From Streptomyces sp. NRRL F-4489 (GTDB lineage Bacteria; Actinomycetota; Actinomycetes; Streptomycetales; Streptomycetaceae), in assembly GCF_001509485.1 (NCBI RefSeq), contig NZ_LLZI01000276.1, forward strand, positions 1-64,000: 64,000 nucleotides of DNA. The letters run 5' to 3'. Both the position numbers and the translations under genes were made by a program. Positions 44,187-53,937 of this stretch are shown here, in pieces (position 1 is the stretch's first letter; each line of letters starts with the position of its first letter). The notes below the pieces were generated by a model that did not search any database, had not been told where the DNA came from, and saw nothing but the letters and a program-made list of their open reading frames with translations.

Positions 44187-45236
44187 TCAGCCCCACCACA
44201 CCCGGAAGTCCGTGGGCAGCTCGCGCAAAGCGGCCAACTCCGCCGCCAGCTCAGGCGCGGCCGCCTCCACCCGCTCACCCTCCACCAACGGCGCGGACCG
44301 GTAGATCTTCCGCAGGGAGAAGTCCCATCCCCCGCCGCCGTCCCCGAGTCCGCCGGACCGGCGGTCATCGGTACGGTCCACGGGCACGACCCGCAACCGG
44401 TGCGGCTCGTACCGCACCATGGCGCTCTCCGCCCGCGTGGCGGCGCACGCGTCGAACGCGGCCCACAGGTGCGGATCAGTCATCCGGGCCAGCTCCCGCG
44501 CACCGAGCCCGGAGCTGTCGAGAAGTTGGCGGGCCAGCCGCCGGACCACCGACACCGGCCCCACGTTGTCCCACGAGGTGTGCAGCCGCGCTTCCGCACA
44601 GACCAGGCGGACCAGCGTGCGCGCGGCCGCCCGGTCGGCCGACACCGCGCAGCCTTGGAGGGCGAGCCCGCGCAGCAAGGCCGCCGGATCGCCGTCGAGC
44701 CACCCGGCGGCCCGCCCGCTGCGCACATAGGAGTCGAGGTGGTCGAGATTCAGCAGACCGGACCGGTTGGCCAGCGGCGACGGTGCCTGGCCGCCACCGA
44801 GCGCGGCGACCACGGCCTCGACCGCGATCCCGTACCGTTCCAGGCACCCTTGGACCGGCTCACTGCGGAGCAGTCCCCTCCCCAAGGCATGGTGATCCAG
44901 CCCGGCCACGCCCTCACAGGTATGGCTCAGCGGCAGATGCCCGATGTCGTGCACCAGCGCCGCGACCCGCAACGGCTCGTCGTCCGGGCGGAAATGCGCC
45001 ACCAGCGCGAACACTCCGAGGGAGTGCTCCAGCCTGGAGTACGACTGGAGCGTGGTGAGCGCCGAGGCCCCGCCATGGGCGACGAAGTGCAGCCGCCGGA
45101 GCGGTTCGGAACGCAGCAGCGCCACTTCAACAGGCGCCAGGCGTACGGCTGTCCGCCACAGCGGATCGGTGAATTCCCCGGCCACCCCCACCACACTCGC
45201 CGGAACGGGCCGCCCAGCGCCATCCCCGGACCCCAT
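44187..45236 (-). CDS. HD-domain phosphohydrolase-like protein
   Basis: 349-residue HD-superfamily protein. The metal-site motifs are present: SRLEHSLGVFALVAHF and LVHDIGHLPLSHTCEG (His-Asp doublet and a third His), then GLDHHALGRGLL. The layout resembles dNTPase-like or HD phosphohydrolases, with later HTSWDNVGPVSVVRRLARQL. Substrate unknown; nucleotide, phosphate ester or cyclic nucleotide are possibilities. ATG at 45236 follows GAGGGGGAGG. It lies 233 bp upstream of the SpoIIE gene and just after a secreted-protein gene on the same strand. No signal peptide, so cytoplasmic. Confidence 0.82.
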   Translation of the reverse strand: MGSGDGAGRPVPASVVGVAGEFTDPLWRTAVRLAPVEVALLRSEPLRRLHFVAHGGASALTTLQSYSRLEHSLGVFALVAHFRPDDEPLRVAALVHDIGHLPLSHTCEGVAGLDHHALGRGLLRSEPVQGCLERYGIAVEAVVAALGGGQAPSPLANRSGLLNLDHLDSYVRSGRAAGWLDGDPAALLRGLALQGCAVSADRAAARTLVRLVCAEARLHTSWDNVGPVSVVRRLARQLLDSSGLGARELARMTDPHLWAAFDACAATRAESAMVRYEPHRLRVVPVDRTDDRRSGGLGDGGGGWDFSLRKIYRSAPLVEGERVEAAAPELAAELAALRELPTDFRVWWG

Positions 45237-45270
45237 ACCTCCCCCTCTCCCCCGCAGCGTCGCGGGCCGG

Positions 45271-45951
45271 TCAGCCTCGCGGCATCGGCGGCAGCTCGGC
45301 GTGGTGCACCGTGTAGCCGCCCTTGGTGACGGGAGCGTACGGGGCCGGGGCCATGCAGGTGCCGACCTCGGCCTCAAGAGGTTCGGTGGTACCGCTCGGG
45401 AGCAGGTTCACGCCGTTCCAGGAGAATCCCACCCGGTCGCGGGACCGGCCCTGGTCGCTGCCGCCGTCGTAGACGCTGAACCCCAGCCGCTTGCCCACCC
45501 AGGGCGGTCCGCCGGGGCTGACCTTGGTGACGACGGCGGTCAGCGTCGCCGTGTGCGGGCCGGTGACCAGGCAGTCCACGCGTCCTTCGGAGGTGTACGT
45601 GATACCGCGTTCGGCCGAGTAGTGGGACACCTTCACCGTGCCGCGCGCGTCGGTGGGCAGCCCGGTGGGAATTCCGGGCAGCGGATTGCTGTAGGGCGCG
45701 GCGTGCGCGTCGAATGTGAACGAGCGGATATCGGCGTCCTTGTAGTACGGCAGCTCGAATTCCGCGCTGCCGGTCACACTCGCGTGGGCGGGTGTCTGCC
45801 GAGCGCCGGCGCCGCTACCACCGCTACCGCTGCCGCGGTCAGCCGCTGCGGATGCGGACGCTGTGGCGGACGTCGCGGCGCTTACGGTGACCGTCGCGGC
45901 GAGCGCGGCCAGAACGGCCACGGCCTTGCGGGACGAGGACAGGGAAGGCAT
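45271..45951 (-). CDS. Secreted protein of unknown function
   Basis: 226-residue exported protein. The signal peptide is short and Ala-rich (MPSLSSSRKAVAVLAALAAT, to about residue 35), then a Gly/Ser linker and a beta-rich domain (FELPYYKDADIRSFTFDAHA; YTSEGRVDCLVTGPHTATLT; VGKRLGFSVYDGGSDQGRSR; FSWNGVNLLPSGTTEPLEAE). No catalytic motif is evident and I do not recognise the family. ATG at 45951 has GGAGA upstream. It precedes the HD-domain gene by 35 bp on the same strand, and the PLD-like gene lies upstream, also on that strand. Confidence 0.7.
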   Translation of the reverse strand: MPSLSSSRKAVAVLAALAATVTVSAATSATASASAAADRGSGSGGSGAGARQTPAHASVTGSAEFELPYYKDADIRSFTFDAHAAPYSNPLPGIPTGLPTDARGTVKVSHYSAERGITYTSEGRVDCLVTGPHTATLTAVVTKVSPGGPPWVGKRLGFSVYDGGSDQGRSRDRVGFSWNGVNLLPSGTTEPLEAEVGTCMAPAPYAPVTKGGYTVHHAELPPMPRG

Positions 45952-46155
45952 GCAAGTCTCCAGGACTTGGGAGGAGTTGGGAGGTTGGGACGGTAGGCGG
46001 AGCTTCGCGGCATCGTGACGTGTCGTCCACCGCGACACCTCCATCGCCCTTCACCGGCCTCCATCGTTCACGAAGGACGCCCTCCGCCCCATCCGCCTCA
46101 AGCCGTAACTCCCAACCCCCCGCTCTCACTCCCCGGTCGCCGCCCCGCATCAGCC

Positions 46156-47163
46156 TCAGGTAGCACTCCGGCGCGCGCCGTACCCCTTCCGGAAGTCCGC
46201 GCTGAACGCCTTCTCGATGCCGTTGACGACACCGGAGTCGGCGACGATCAGGCCGAGTTCGCGGTTGTGGTTGAGGGAGTTGTCGGAGAAGTTCTCCGAT
46301 CCGGCGAACACCTTCGCGGACGGCGTGCCGTAGTCGGCGACGATCGCCTTGGCGTGGATGTAGTAGCCGGTGGGGCTGGTGTAGGTGACCACCTTGCCGC
46401 CCGCGGCGGTGACTTGCCGCAGCCGCTTGCTGTACTTCGAGGACTGGTTCTCGGCGACGACGCGCACGGTGACGCCGCGCTTCGCGTCCGCGACCACCGC
46501 GTTGACCAGCGCGGCGTCCCCGAACTCCTCCTGCTGCACGTCGAGGCTGCGCTTCGCCCCCTTGATCAGGGCCAGCAGGCGGGTCTGCGAGTCGGTGGGC
46601 GACCAGACCAGGTCGGTACCGTCGCCGGGGGTGACGGAGGTCTTCGCGTAGTCGGCCTCGAAGACCTTCTCGATCGCCGCGACATCGGCCTTGTCGGAGT
46701 CGAAGACACCGTAGTCGCGGGAGGTCGCGTAGTACTTGGTGTCGAAGTTGCCGGTGCTGATGTACGACGTGGCGCCGTCGACGGTGATCGTCTTCTGGTG
46801 GGTGTAGACGTACGCCGACGAGGAGTACGTCACTCCGGCGCCGGCCGCGGAGAGCGCCTTGTAGGCGGCGCCGTCGATGGACGCGTGCTGGGAGTCGAAG
46901 ACCACCCGGACCTTGACTCCCGCCTGCTGCTTCTTGACCAGGTCGTTGACGAGAGTGGTGTCGCGCAGCTCGTAGATTGTCACGTCGATCGACTTCTTCG
47001 CCGAGTTCACGAAGTCGTGGATCGGGCCCTGCTTCTGGTCCGGCAGGACGACCAGGGAGTAGGCGCTCGCGGCGTGGGTGGTGGCGGGCGGCACGAGGGC
47101 GCCGGTCGCGGCCAGGGCGCCTGCGGCCAGGGCTGGGATGAGGCGGCGGTGGGTGGGGCTCAC
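46156..47163 (-). CDS. Secreted phospholipase D-like protein (two HKD motifs)
   Basis: 335-residue exported PLD-superfamily protein. The signal peptide is residues 1-32 (LIPALAAGALAATGALVPPA). Both HxK(x4)D motifs are intact: THQKTITVDG (His122, Lys124, Asp129) followed by STGNFD, and IHAKAIVADYG (His270, Lys272, Asp277) followed by GSENFSDNSLNHNRELGL. Length is smaller than classical streptomycete PLD (about 500) and nearer to endonuclease/PLD-like proteins, so it may cut phospholipid or nucleic acid. Start GTG at 47163 follows AGGAG. Its position near other secreted genes suggests an extracellular or periplasmic role. Confidence 0.88.
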   Translation of the reverse strand: MSPTHRRLIPALAAGALAATGALVPPATTHAASAYSLVVLPDQKQGPIHDFVNSAKKSIDVTIYELRDTTLVNDLVKKQQAGVKVRVVFDSQHASIDGAAYKALSAAGAGVTYSSSAYVYTHQKTITVDGATSYISTGNFDTKYYATSRDYGVFDSDKADVAAIEKVFEADYAKTSVTPGDGTDLVWSPTDSQTRLLALIKGAKRSLDVQQEEFGDAALVNAVVADAKRGVTVRVVAENQSSKYSKRLRQVTAAGGKVVTYTSPTGYYIHAKAIVADYGTPSAKVFAGSENFSDNSLNHNRELGLIVADSGVVNGIEKAFSADFRKGYGARRSAT

Positions 47164-47445
47164 CGGGACTCCTGACGTGGTCGAAGGATGCGCGCAACGC
47201 GCGTAGCGCACCCAGTAAGGCACGGCGCCCGGGCCCGCGGAATCCCAGTTGGGTGAACACCAGGGCAGCAGTTGGACAAGACACTGTCGCGGTCTGGTAA
47301 GGCGGCAAGTGTGCGGCCTCAACCCGGCATTGACTGCCCGTGACCCAGCGCGCGGCGGCCACCGGTCATCGAGCAGCGACCGGCGAGGGGCGAGCGGCGA
47401 CCGGCGATCCGGCCAGGGCCGCGCGGCGGGATAGGGTCCTCGCTC

Positions 47446-48087
47446 GTGACTGAACCTTCCTCCTACCTCGGCACGACCGCCGGCGCCTACGACGCCATGG
47501 CCGCCCGCTATGCCGAGTTCGCCCGTGATTACCTGGATTCCCTGCCGTTGGACCGCGCGGTGCTCGCCGCGTTCGCCGAGTACGTACGGGCCACCGGCCC
47601 CGGACCCGTCGCGGAGCTGGGGTGCGGCACCGGGGAGGTGACCGCGCACCTGCGGGACCTGGGACTGGACGTCTTCGGCGTCGACCTGTCGCCGGCGATG
47701 CTCGACTTCGCCCGCGAGGCCCATCCCGACCTGCGGTTCGAGGTCGGTTCCATGGACGCCCTGGACCTGGCCGACGGCACGCTGAACGGGGTCGTGTCCT
47801 GGTATTCGGTCATCCACACGCCCCCGCGGGAAATACCGGGCTGTCTCGCGGAGTTCCGGCGGGTGCTCGCCGCCGGCGGCCTTCTCCTCCTCGCCTTCTT
47901 CGAATCGGAGGGCGGGCCGGTCTCGGCGTTCGACCACAAGGTGACGACGGCGTACCGCTGGCCGATCGGGGAGTTGGCGGCGCTGGCGGCCGAGGCCGGG
48001 TTCACCGAAGTAGGCCGGATGCTCCGGGAGCCGGGCGAGGGGGAACGGTTCCGCCGGGGCCATCTCCTGCTGCGCAGGGGCGAGTGA
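47446..48087 (+). CDS. Class I SAM-dependent methyltransferase
   Basis: 213-residue methyltransferase. SAM motif I is VAELGCGTGEVTAHLRDLGL, then VFGVDLSPAMLDFAREAHPD (motif II), SMDALDLADGTLNGVVSWYS (motif IV) and VLAAGGLLLLAFFESEGG. It fits Methyltransf_11/25-type small-molecule methyltransferases. GTG at 47446 is preceded by a -10-like TAGGGT ending eight bases before, so the mRNA may be leaderless. The substrate is unknown; the next gene on the same strand is the amino-acid oxidase, 128 bp downstream. Confidence 0.87.
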   Translation: MTEPSSYLGTTAGAYDAMAARYAEFARDYLDSLPLDRAVLAAFAEYVRATGPGPVAELGCGTGEVTAHLRDLGLDVFGVDLSPAMLDFAREAHPDLRFEVGSMDALDLADGTLNGVVSWYSVIHTPPREIPGCLAEFRRVLAAGGLLLLAFFESEGGPVSAFDHKVTTAYRWPIGELAALAAEAGFTEVGRMLREPGEGERFRRGHLLLRRGE

Positions 48088-48214
48088 CCGCGGGTCCGGA
48101 CACTCGTCAACTCCCTTGCACCAGCGGATGGTTGCCCTCCTCAGGGTGGTTTACCGTTCCCATCCGTGTGAATGTCCTTCCACCACATCAGCCGCATGCC
48201 AAGAGTGATGCGCC

Positions 48215-50230
48215 ATGGATACACACGATGTGAGCACCCCGGACACCGACGCACCGGTCACGCGGGCGCCAGGCACGGACGCCTCGGCCGTGGGCACGCC
48301 CTCGCGCCGTTCCGTCGTCGCGGCGACCGGTGCCTCGGCGCTCGCCGCCGGACTCGCCACCGGGCTGGCCTCCGCCGCGCCCGCGACCGCGCTGAGCCCC
48401 GGCACCGCCCCCGCGGTGGCGCCGGCCGACGTACCGCCCGGCATTGACCGCAAGGCACTCACGACGGTGGCCCGCGCCATCGCCGTCTACGACGAGCACG
48501 ACAAGCCCCTCGTACCGACCTACTTGAAGATCATCAAGGACGGTCTGCCCGCCCGCCCGGGCAAGCCGACCAAACGCGTCCTGGTGGTCGGCGCCGGACC
48601 GGCCGGTCTGCTCGCCGCCGATCTGCTCAACCGCGCCGGCCACGACGTCGTCGTGATCGAGGCCAACGACAACCGCGTCGGCGGCCGTATCAAGACGTTC
48701 CGCAAGGGCGGCCACGAGAAGGGCGAGCAGCCCTTCGCCGATCCCCAGCAGTACGCCGAGGCGGGCGCCATGCGGCTGCCCGACAGCCATCCCCTCCTGA
48801 TGGCGCTGCTGCGGAAGCACGGCCTGCCGCTCCAGGAGTTCTACCTGGTGGACGTGGAGGTCGGGGATCCGTCGAAGCGGGCCAACCGCACCTGGATCCA
48901 CGTCAACGGCGTCCATATGCGCCGCGCCGATTACGAGAAGAGCCCCGCGAAGATCAACGGCACCTTCGGCGTCACCGGCGCCAACCGCACCAGGACCGCC
49001 GCCGCCATCCTCGCGGACGCCCTGGAGCCGGCGTTCCGGCTCATCCGGGGCAAGGAGGGAACGGCCCTGGTCAAGGGGTGGGTGGAGGTCCTGGAGAAGT
49101 GGGGCAACTGGTCGATGTACCGCTACCTCACCGAGGTTGCCGGGCTCGACACCAGGACCATCGACCTCATCGGCACGATCCAGAATCTCACCTCCCGCCT
49201 GCACCTCTCCTTCCTCCACAGCTTCTTCTCCAGCGCCCTGATCGACCCCAAGACGAAGTTCTGGGAGATCAGGGGCGGTACGGCCCTGTTCGCCGACGCG
49301 CTCTACAAGCCGGTGGCGGGCAAGGTGAAGCTCGACCGGCGCGCGGTACGCGTCGAGCGCAGCGGCTCCAAGGTCCGGGTGCACACCGTTTCCGAGAAGT
49401 GCCAGACCGGGCAGGGGGGTGCCACGGAGGTCTTCGAGGGCGACGAGGCGATCATCACCGTCCCGTTCTCCGGACTGCGGCACGTACCCTTCGACCCTCC
49501 GCTCAGCTACGGCAAGCGCCGGGCCATCACGGAACTCCACTACGACGCCGCGACGAAGATCCTGCTGGAATTCTCCCGCCGCTGGTGGGAGTTCACCGAG
49601 GCCGACTGGAAGACCGCGCTGAACTCCATCGAGGACAGGCTCTACGACAAGTACAAGGCGGGCGCGGTCAAGGACGGCAGGTATCTCGGCGCGCACCAGT
49701 CCGTGAAGGACCTCGGGGTGACGATCCCCGCCGCGCTCAAGCACTGCTTCGCCCCCTTCCGCCCGGCGGCCGGCAGCGATCCGGAGGCCGCGCACACCCG
49801 TGGCGGCGGCTCGGTGAGCGACAACGCCAACCGCTTCGTGTACTTCGAGCACTCCGGCGGTACGGAAGTGGGCAAGGGCGGCGTCATCCTCGCCTCGTAC
49901 AGCTGGTCCGACGACGCCCTGAAGTGGGACGCGTTCGCCGACGACGAGCGGTATCTGCGCGCGCTCGCCGGCATCCAGCAGATCTACGGCCGCCGGTGCG
50001 AGGTCTTCTTCACCAACAAGTGCAAGACGCAGTCCTGGATGCGCGACCACTACGCCTACGGTGAGGCGTCCGTGCTCTTCCCCGGCCAGCACGCCGAGCT
50101 GTTCCCCGACATCCCCACGTCCGAGGGGCCGCTGCACTTCGCGGGGGACCACACCTCCATCAAGCCTGCCTGGATCGAGGGCGCCCTCGAATCGGCCGTC
50201 CGGACCGCCTTGCAGGCCCACATCCGCTGA
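48215..50230 (+). CDS. Tat-exported flavin amine oxidase, L-glutamate oxidase-like
   Basis: 671-residue FAD enzyme predicted to oxidise an L-amino acid to 2-oxo acid, NH3 and H2O2. The N-terminus has a Tat-type signal with Arg-Arg at 31-32 ([10 protein letters not shown]). FAD motif [20 protein letters not shown] (GxGxxG at 126-131) is followed by [13 protein letters not shown] and [17 protein letters not shown]. From memory of Streptomyces L-glutamate oxidase, the substrate-binding pattern R-x6-H is kept here as [11 protein letters not shown] (Arg328, His335), and the late AWIEGALE keeps the active-site Trp. The enzyme is therefore probably glutamate- or acidic-amino-acid-specific. Methyltransferase gene upstream; no known partner. 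Confidence 0.82.
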   Translation: MDTHDVSTPDTDAPVTRAPGTDASAVGTPSRRSVVAATGASALAAGLATGLASAAPATALSPGTAPAVAPADVPPGIDRKALTTVARAIAVYDEHDKPLVPTYLKIIKDGLPARPGKPTKRVLVVGAGPAGLLAADLLNRAGHDVVVIEANDNRVGGRIKTFRKGGHEKGEQPFADPQQYAEAGAMRLPDSHPLLMALLRKHGLPLQEFYLVDVEVGDPSKRANRTWIHVNGVHMRRADYEKSPAKINGTFGVTGANRTRTAAAILADALEPAFRLIRGKEGTALVKGWVEVLEKWGNWSMYRYLTEVAGLDTRTIDLIGTIQNLTSRLHLSFLHSFFSSALIDPKTKFWEIRGGTALFADALYKPVAGKVKLDRRAVRVERSGSKVRVHTVSEKCQTGQGGATEVFEGDEAIITVPFSGLRHVPFDPPLSYGKRRAITELHYDAATKILLEFSRRWWEFTEADWKTALNSIEDRLYDKYKAGAVKDGRYLGAHQSVKDLGVTIPAALKHCFAPFRPAAGSDPEAAHTRGGGSVSDNANRFVYFEHSGGTEVGKGGVILASYSWSDDALKWDAFADDERYLRALAGIQQIYGRRCEVFFTNKCKTQSWMRDHYAYGEASVLFPGQHAELFPDIPTSEGPLHFAGDHTSIKPAWIEGALESAVRTALQAHIR

Positions 50231-50445
50231 CAGGCAGACCACATCCAGGGCCCACTCAGGGGCCAGGGCCCAAGGGTCCCTTCCCGGCTCGGGGAGGGGC
50301 CCTCGCGCCGTGGTGGGGACGGTGCGTGCCTGGGTGCCTGTCCGGCCCCGCGCCCGCTTCGGAAATCAGGGTGCATATGGGTGGGAGTGTCGGGCACGTG
50401 CGTGGTTGGAAGGAAGTACGCCACCACAGAAGGGAAGGACCAACC

Positions 50446-50742
50446 ATGGCTGCGTCCAACAACCCGGGCAACTTCGCCAACGACCGTGAGCGGGCCGCCG
50501 AGGCCGGCCGCAAGGGCGGCCACGAGAGCGGCGGGAACTTCGCCAACGATCCCCAGCGCGCCTCGGAGGCCGGCCACAAGGGCGGCCAGGAGAGCAGCGG
50601 CAACTTCGCCAACGACCCGCAGCGCGCCGCCGAGGCCGGCCACAAGGGCGGCCAGGAAAGCGGCGGCAACTTCGCCAACGACCGCGAGCGGGCCGCGGAG
50701 GCGGGCCGCAAGGGCGGCAAGGAAAGCGGCGGTGGCCGGTAA
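50446..50742 (+). CDS. KGG-repeat stress protein (Con-10-like)
   Basis: 98-residue, hydrophilic protein made of four 22-residue units after a six-residue start. Each unit has NFANDxxRAxEAGxKGGxES, the bacterial KGG (stress-induced) repeat found in general stress proteins such as those related to fungal con-10. The protein is probably disordered and protective under desiccation or heat. ATG at 50446 follows AGGGAAGGA. It is followed on the same strand by hemerythrin and CBS genes, suggesting joint stress control. I see no obvious SigB-type promoter. Confidence 0.9.
   Translation: MAASNNPGNFANDRERAAEAGRKGGHESGGNFANDPQRASEAGHKGGQESSGNFANDPQRAAEAGHKGGQESGGNFANDRERAAEAGRKGGKESGGGR
50464..50727 (+). 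repeat. Four 66-bp tandem repeats within the KGG gene
   Basis: Four head-to-tail 66-bp units start at 50464, 50530, 50596 and 50662 and encode the 22-residue KGG repeats. Units 1 and 4 share RERAAEAGRKGG and units 2 and 3 share PQRA(S/A)EAGHKGGQES, so the array has an ABBA pattern, consistent with unequal crossover or an inner duplication. Confidence 0.8.
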
Positions 50743-50911
50743 GGAGGGGCCGGGCCCGTAGCCTCTGGGCCCCCTCCTCCGCGTCAGGCCGCAGACGCCG
50801 GCGTGCGCCTGCGGCCTGACCTCCCGCCTACGGACGGATGGACGCGACGCGTACGGAACCACTGCCGCCCGCGCGTACGCGTCCCCGCACCCAACGCCGA
50901 AAGGAGCCGGT

Positions 50912-51478
50912 ATGGGACCGGGACACGACGGAAATGTCATCGCCGAGCTGACGAAGGACCACCGCGAGGTGGACGCGCTGTTCACCCGGATCGAGGCGCA
51001 GCCCGTCGGGGACAAGCGCCGCCGGGAGCTGGCGGACGAGCTGACGGTGGAGCTGGTACGCCACTCGGTCGCCGAGGAGCAGTACCTCTACCCGGCGGTC
51101 CGCGAGCACGTCGCCGACGCGGATTCCCTGGCGGACAAGGAGATCGAGGACCACAGCCAGGTCGAGCGGCTGCTCAAGGACCTGGAGGGCCGCGAGGCCG
51201 ATGACGCCCGCTTCGACGCGCTGGTGGCGGAGGTGAAGGCCGCGGTCACCGCGCACGTCCGGGACGAGGAGGACCGCCTCTTCCCCCTGCTCGCGGCATC
51301 TTGCAGCCCGCAGACCCTTGAGGATCTGGGCGAGCAGGTCCGCAAGGCCAAGAAGACCGCACCGACGCGTCCGCATCCGTCGGCGCCGGACACCCCGCCC
51401 GCCAACAAGATCCTCGCGCCGGGCGCCGGCCTGGTCGACCGCCTCCGCGACCACCTGACCGGCCGCGCCGCCCACTGA
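50912..51478 (+). CDS. Hemerythrin-domain protein
   Basis: 188-residue hemerythrin/HHE-type protein with a four-helix bundle that binds a di-iron or haem-free metal site and O2 or reactive species. Metal ligands are seen as DHREVDALF, HSVAEEQYLYPAV, DHSQVERLL and HVRDEEDRLFPLL, matching the HxxxE/HxxxD family pattern. The C-terminal 60 residues are a Pro/Ala-rich tail. ATG at 50912 has GAAAGGAG upstream. It lies 169 bp after the KGG gene and 50 bp before a CBS gene on the same strand. A redox- or hypoxia-related role is plausible; no experimental function known. Confidence 0.9.
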   Translation: MGPGHDGNVIAELTKDHREVDALFTRIEAQPVGDKRRRELADELTVELVRHSVAEEQYLYPAVREHVADADSLADKEIEDHSQVERLLKDLEGREADDARFDALVAEVKAAVTAHVRDEEDRLFPLLAASCSPQTLEDLGEQVRKAKKTAPTRPHPSAPDTPPANKILAPGAGLVDRLRDHLTGRAAH

Positions 51479-51528
51479 CCCGCCCCGCCCCTCCTCCCTC
51501 TCCCTCCCATCACAGCGAAAGGACGATC

Positions 51529-51945
51529 ATGAGCACCACCGCACGGCAGATCATGACGCCGGACGCCGAGTGCATCGGCGAGCAGGACACGGTCGCGGAG
51601 GCGGCCCGCAAGATGGCCGGCCTGGACGTCGGCGCCCTGCCGGTCTGCGGGACCGATGACCGGCTCAAGGGCATGCTCACCGACCGAGACATCGTGGTGA
51701 AGGTCCTGGCCCAGGGCAAGGACCCCGAGCACACCACGGCCGGCGAACTGGCCCAGGGCGAGGCCGTGACCATCGGCGCGGACGACAGCGCCGACGAGAT
51801 CCTGCGCACCATGACCTCCCACAAGGTGCGCCGCCTGCCGGTGATCGACGGGCACCGCCTGGTCGGCATCGTCGCCCAGGCCGACGTCGCCCGCGCCCTG
51901 CCCGACCCCCGCGTGGGCGACCTCCTCGAAGCCCTCTCCGCCTGA
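51529..51945 (+). CDS. CBS-domain pair protein
   Basis: 138-residue protein made of two CBS domains: first ARQIMTPDAECIGEQDTVAE with MAGLDVGALPVCGTDDRLKG, second LAQGEAVTIGADDSADEILR with MTSHKVRRLPVIDGHRLVGI. CBS pairs bind adenine nucleotides or other ligands and gate partner proteins. The layout resembles hypoxic-response protein 1 of mycobacteria. ATG at 51529 has GAAAGGACG upstream. Located after the hemerythrin gene and ahead of an orphan cytochrome oxidase subunit, so a link to oxygen or energy state is plausible but unproved. Confidence 0.9.
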   Translation: MSTTARQIMTPDAECIGEQDTVAEAARKMAGLDVGALPVCGTDDRLKGMLTDRDIVVKVLAQGKDPEHTTAGELAQGEAVTIGADDSADEILRTMTSHKVRRLPVIDGHRLVGIVAQADVARALPDPRVGDLLEALSA

Positions 51946-52223
51946 CGGGCCCCCGCCCGCCTCGGAACGCCGCGCACCAGGCCCTGCGGCCGCCGCCCGC
52001 GCGGCGTCCGAGCACGTCCGGACCGCCGTGCCCGGCCGCCCCCCTGACCAATTCCCGGCATTTCCGCATCACTGCGCTGATGAATTGCTCCATTCGCGTG
52101 CGGCTGTCGGGTGAGGGCCGCGTGTCGGCCGCCGGGGGCCGCCGGTGATCTTCCGCGTCGGAAAAATGGCGGCTGGCAGACGCCACGGCTTCGGTGCACC
52201 GCCTATCGGGAGACCCAGGAATT

Positions 52224-53921
52224 GTGAGCATTCTCAACGACCCCACGGGGTCGGCCGCCACCCGCGAACGTGACGTACCGGTCCGGCGGAAGCGGCCCGG
52301 TCTGGTCGTGGTGAAGTGGCTGACGACCACCGATCACAAGGTCATCGGCTCGCTGTATCTGGCGACGTCGTTCGCGTTCTTCCTCGTCGGCGGAGTGCTG
52401 GCGCTGGTGATGCGGGCCGAGTTGGCGCGGCCGGGGCTCCAGATCATTTCCAAGGAGCAGTTCAACCAGGCGTTCACCATGCACGGCACGGCCATGCTGC
52501 TGATGTTCGCCACACCGCTCTTCGCCGGCTTCGCGAACTGGATCATGCCGCTGCAGATCGGCGCGCCGGACGTGGCCTTCCCCCGCCTGAACATGTTCGC
52601 CTACTGGCTGTACCTCTTCGGCTCGCTGATCGCGGTGGCGGCGTTCCTCACTCCGCAGGGCGCCGCCGACTTCGGCTGGTTCGCGTATTCCCCGCTGACG
52701 AATGACGTCTTCTCGCCGAATATCGGCGGCGATATGTGGGTCATGGGCCTGGCGTTCTCCGGTTTCGGCACGATCCTGGGGTCGGTCAACTTCGTCACCA
52801 CCATCATCTGCATGCGCGCCCCCGGCATGACGATGTTCCGGATGCCGATCTTCACCTGGAATGTGCTGCTCACCGGCGTCCTGGTCCTATTCGCCTTCCC
52901 CGTCCTGGCGGGGGCGCTGCTGGCGCTGGAGGCGGATCGCAAATACGGCGCCCATGTCTTCGACACGGCCAACGGCGGCGCCCTGCTGTGGCAGCACCTC
53001 TTCTGGTTCTTCGGGCACCCCGAGGTGTACATCATCGCCCTGCCGTTCTTCGGCATCATCAGCGAAGTCATCCCGGTGTTCGCCCGGAAGCCGATGTTCG
53101 GCTACATCGGCCTGATCGCCGCGACGATTTCCATCGCGGGCCTCTCGATCACCGTCTGGGCGCACCATATGTTCGTCACCGGCGGCGTCCTGCTGCCGTT
53201 CTTCTCCTTCATGTCCTTCCTCATCGCGGTCCCGACCGGGGTGAAGTTCTTCAACTGGATCGGCACCATGTGGAAGGGCGCCCTCTCCTTCGAAACGCCG
53301 ATTCTGTGGGCCGTCGGATTCCTCGTGACCTTCCTCTTCGGTGGTCTGACGGGCGTGATCCTGGCCTCCCCGCCCATGGACTTCCACGTCTCCGACTCGT
53401 ACTTCGTCGTGGCCCACTTCCATTACGTCGTCTTCGGCACGGTCGTCTTCGCGATGTTCGCCGGATTCCACTTCTGGTGGCCGAAGTGGACCGGGAAGAT
53501 GCTGGACGAACGGCTCGGCAAGATCACCTTCTGGACGCTGTTCGTCGGATTCCACACCACGTTCCTGGTGCAGCACTGGCTGGGCGCGGAAGGGATGCCG
53601 CGCCGCTACGCCGACTATCTGGCCGCCGACGGATTCACCGCCCTCAACACGGTCTCCACCATCGGCTCCTTCCTGCTCGGCGCGTCCATGCTGCCGTTCC
53701 TCTACAACGTCTGGAAGACCGCCAAATACGGTGAGCCGGTGGGAGTGGACGACCCGTGGGGCTACGGCCGCTCGCTGGAATGGGCCACGTCCTGCCCGCC
53801 CCCGCGGCACAATTTCGTCGCCCTGCCGCGAGTCCGCAGCGAATCCCCGGCGTTCGATCTGCACCACCCGGACATCGCGAGCGTGGAGGCGGCCGCGACC
53901 CCCCACCAAGTCCGGCGATGA
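52224..53921 (+). CDS. ctaD: Cytochrome c oxidase subunit I paralogue
   Basis: 565-residue aa3-type oxidase subunit I with twelve predicted helices. Haem and copper ligands are visible: [20 protein letters not shown] for haem a, [20 protein letters not shown] for CuB (His-Pro-Glu-Val-Tyr), HHMFVTGG, and [19 protein letters not shown] for haems a and a3. GTG at 52224 fits the normal N-terminus, and AGGA is close upstream. The usual ctaC, ctaE and ctaF genes are absent; only a small membrane protein gene follows. It is therefore probably a second, conditionally used subunit I that borrows partners from the main oxidase. Confidence 0.93.
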   Translation: MSILNDPTGSAATRERDVPVRRKRPGLVVVKWLTTTDHKVIGSLYLATSFAFFLVGGVLALVMRAELARPGLQIISKEQFNQAFTMHGTAMLLMFATPLFAGFANWIMPLQIGAPDVAFPRLNMFAYWLYLFGSLIAVAAFLTPQGAADFGWFAYSPLTNDVFSPNIGGDMWVMGLAFSGFGTILGSVNFVTTIICMRAPGMTMFRMPIFTWNVLLTGVLVLFAFPVLAGALLALEADRKYGAHVFDTANGGALLWQHLFWFFGHPEVYIIALPFFGIISEVIPVFARKPMFGYIGLIAATISIAGLSITVWAHHMFVTGGVLLPFFSFMSFLIAVPTGVKFFNWIGTMWKGALSFETPILWAVGFLVTFLFGGLTGVILASPPMDFHVSDSYFVVAHFHYVVFGTVVFAMFAGFHFWWPKWTGKMLDERLGKITFWTLFVGFHTTFLVQHWLGAEGMPRRYADYLAADGFTALNTVSTIGSFLLGASMLPFLYNVWKTAKYGEPVGVDDPWGYGRSLEWATSCPPPRHNFVALPRVRSESPAFDLHHPDIASVEAAATPHQVRR

Positions 53922-53937
53922 CCGATCGAGGACACCC

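Noticed and set aside
41176..44304. 1042-codon open frame on the plus strand opposite the SpoIIE gene
   Set aside because: Antisense to an intact four-domain protein; low-complexity Gly/Arg/Val translation with no motifs.
50464..50727. Regular 66-bp repeats considered as a CRISPR array
   Set aside because: They encode the KGG protein in frame, have no unique spacers and no cas genes nearby.
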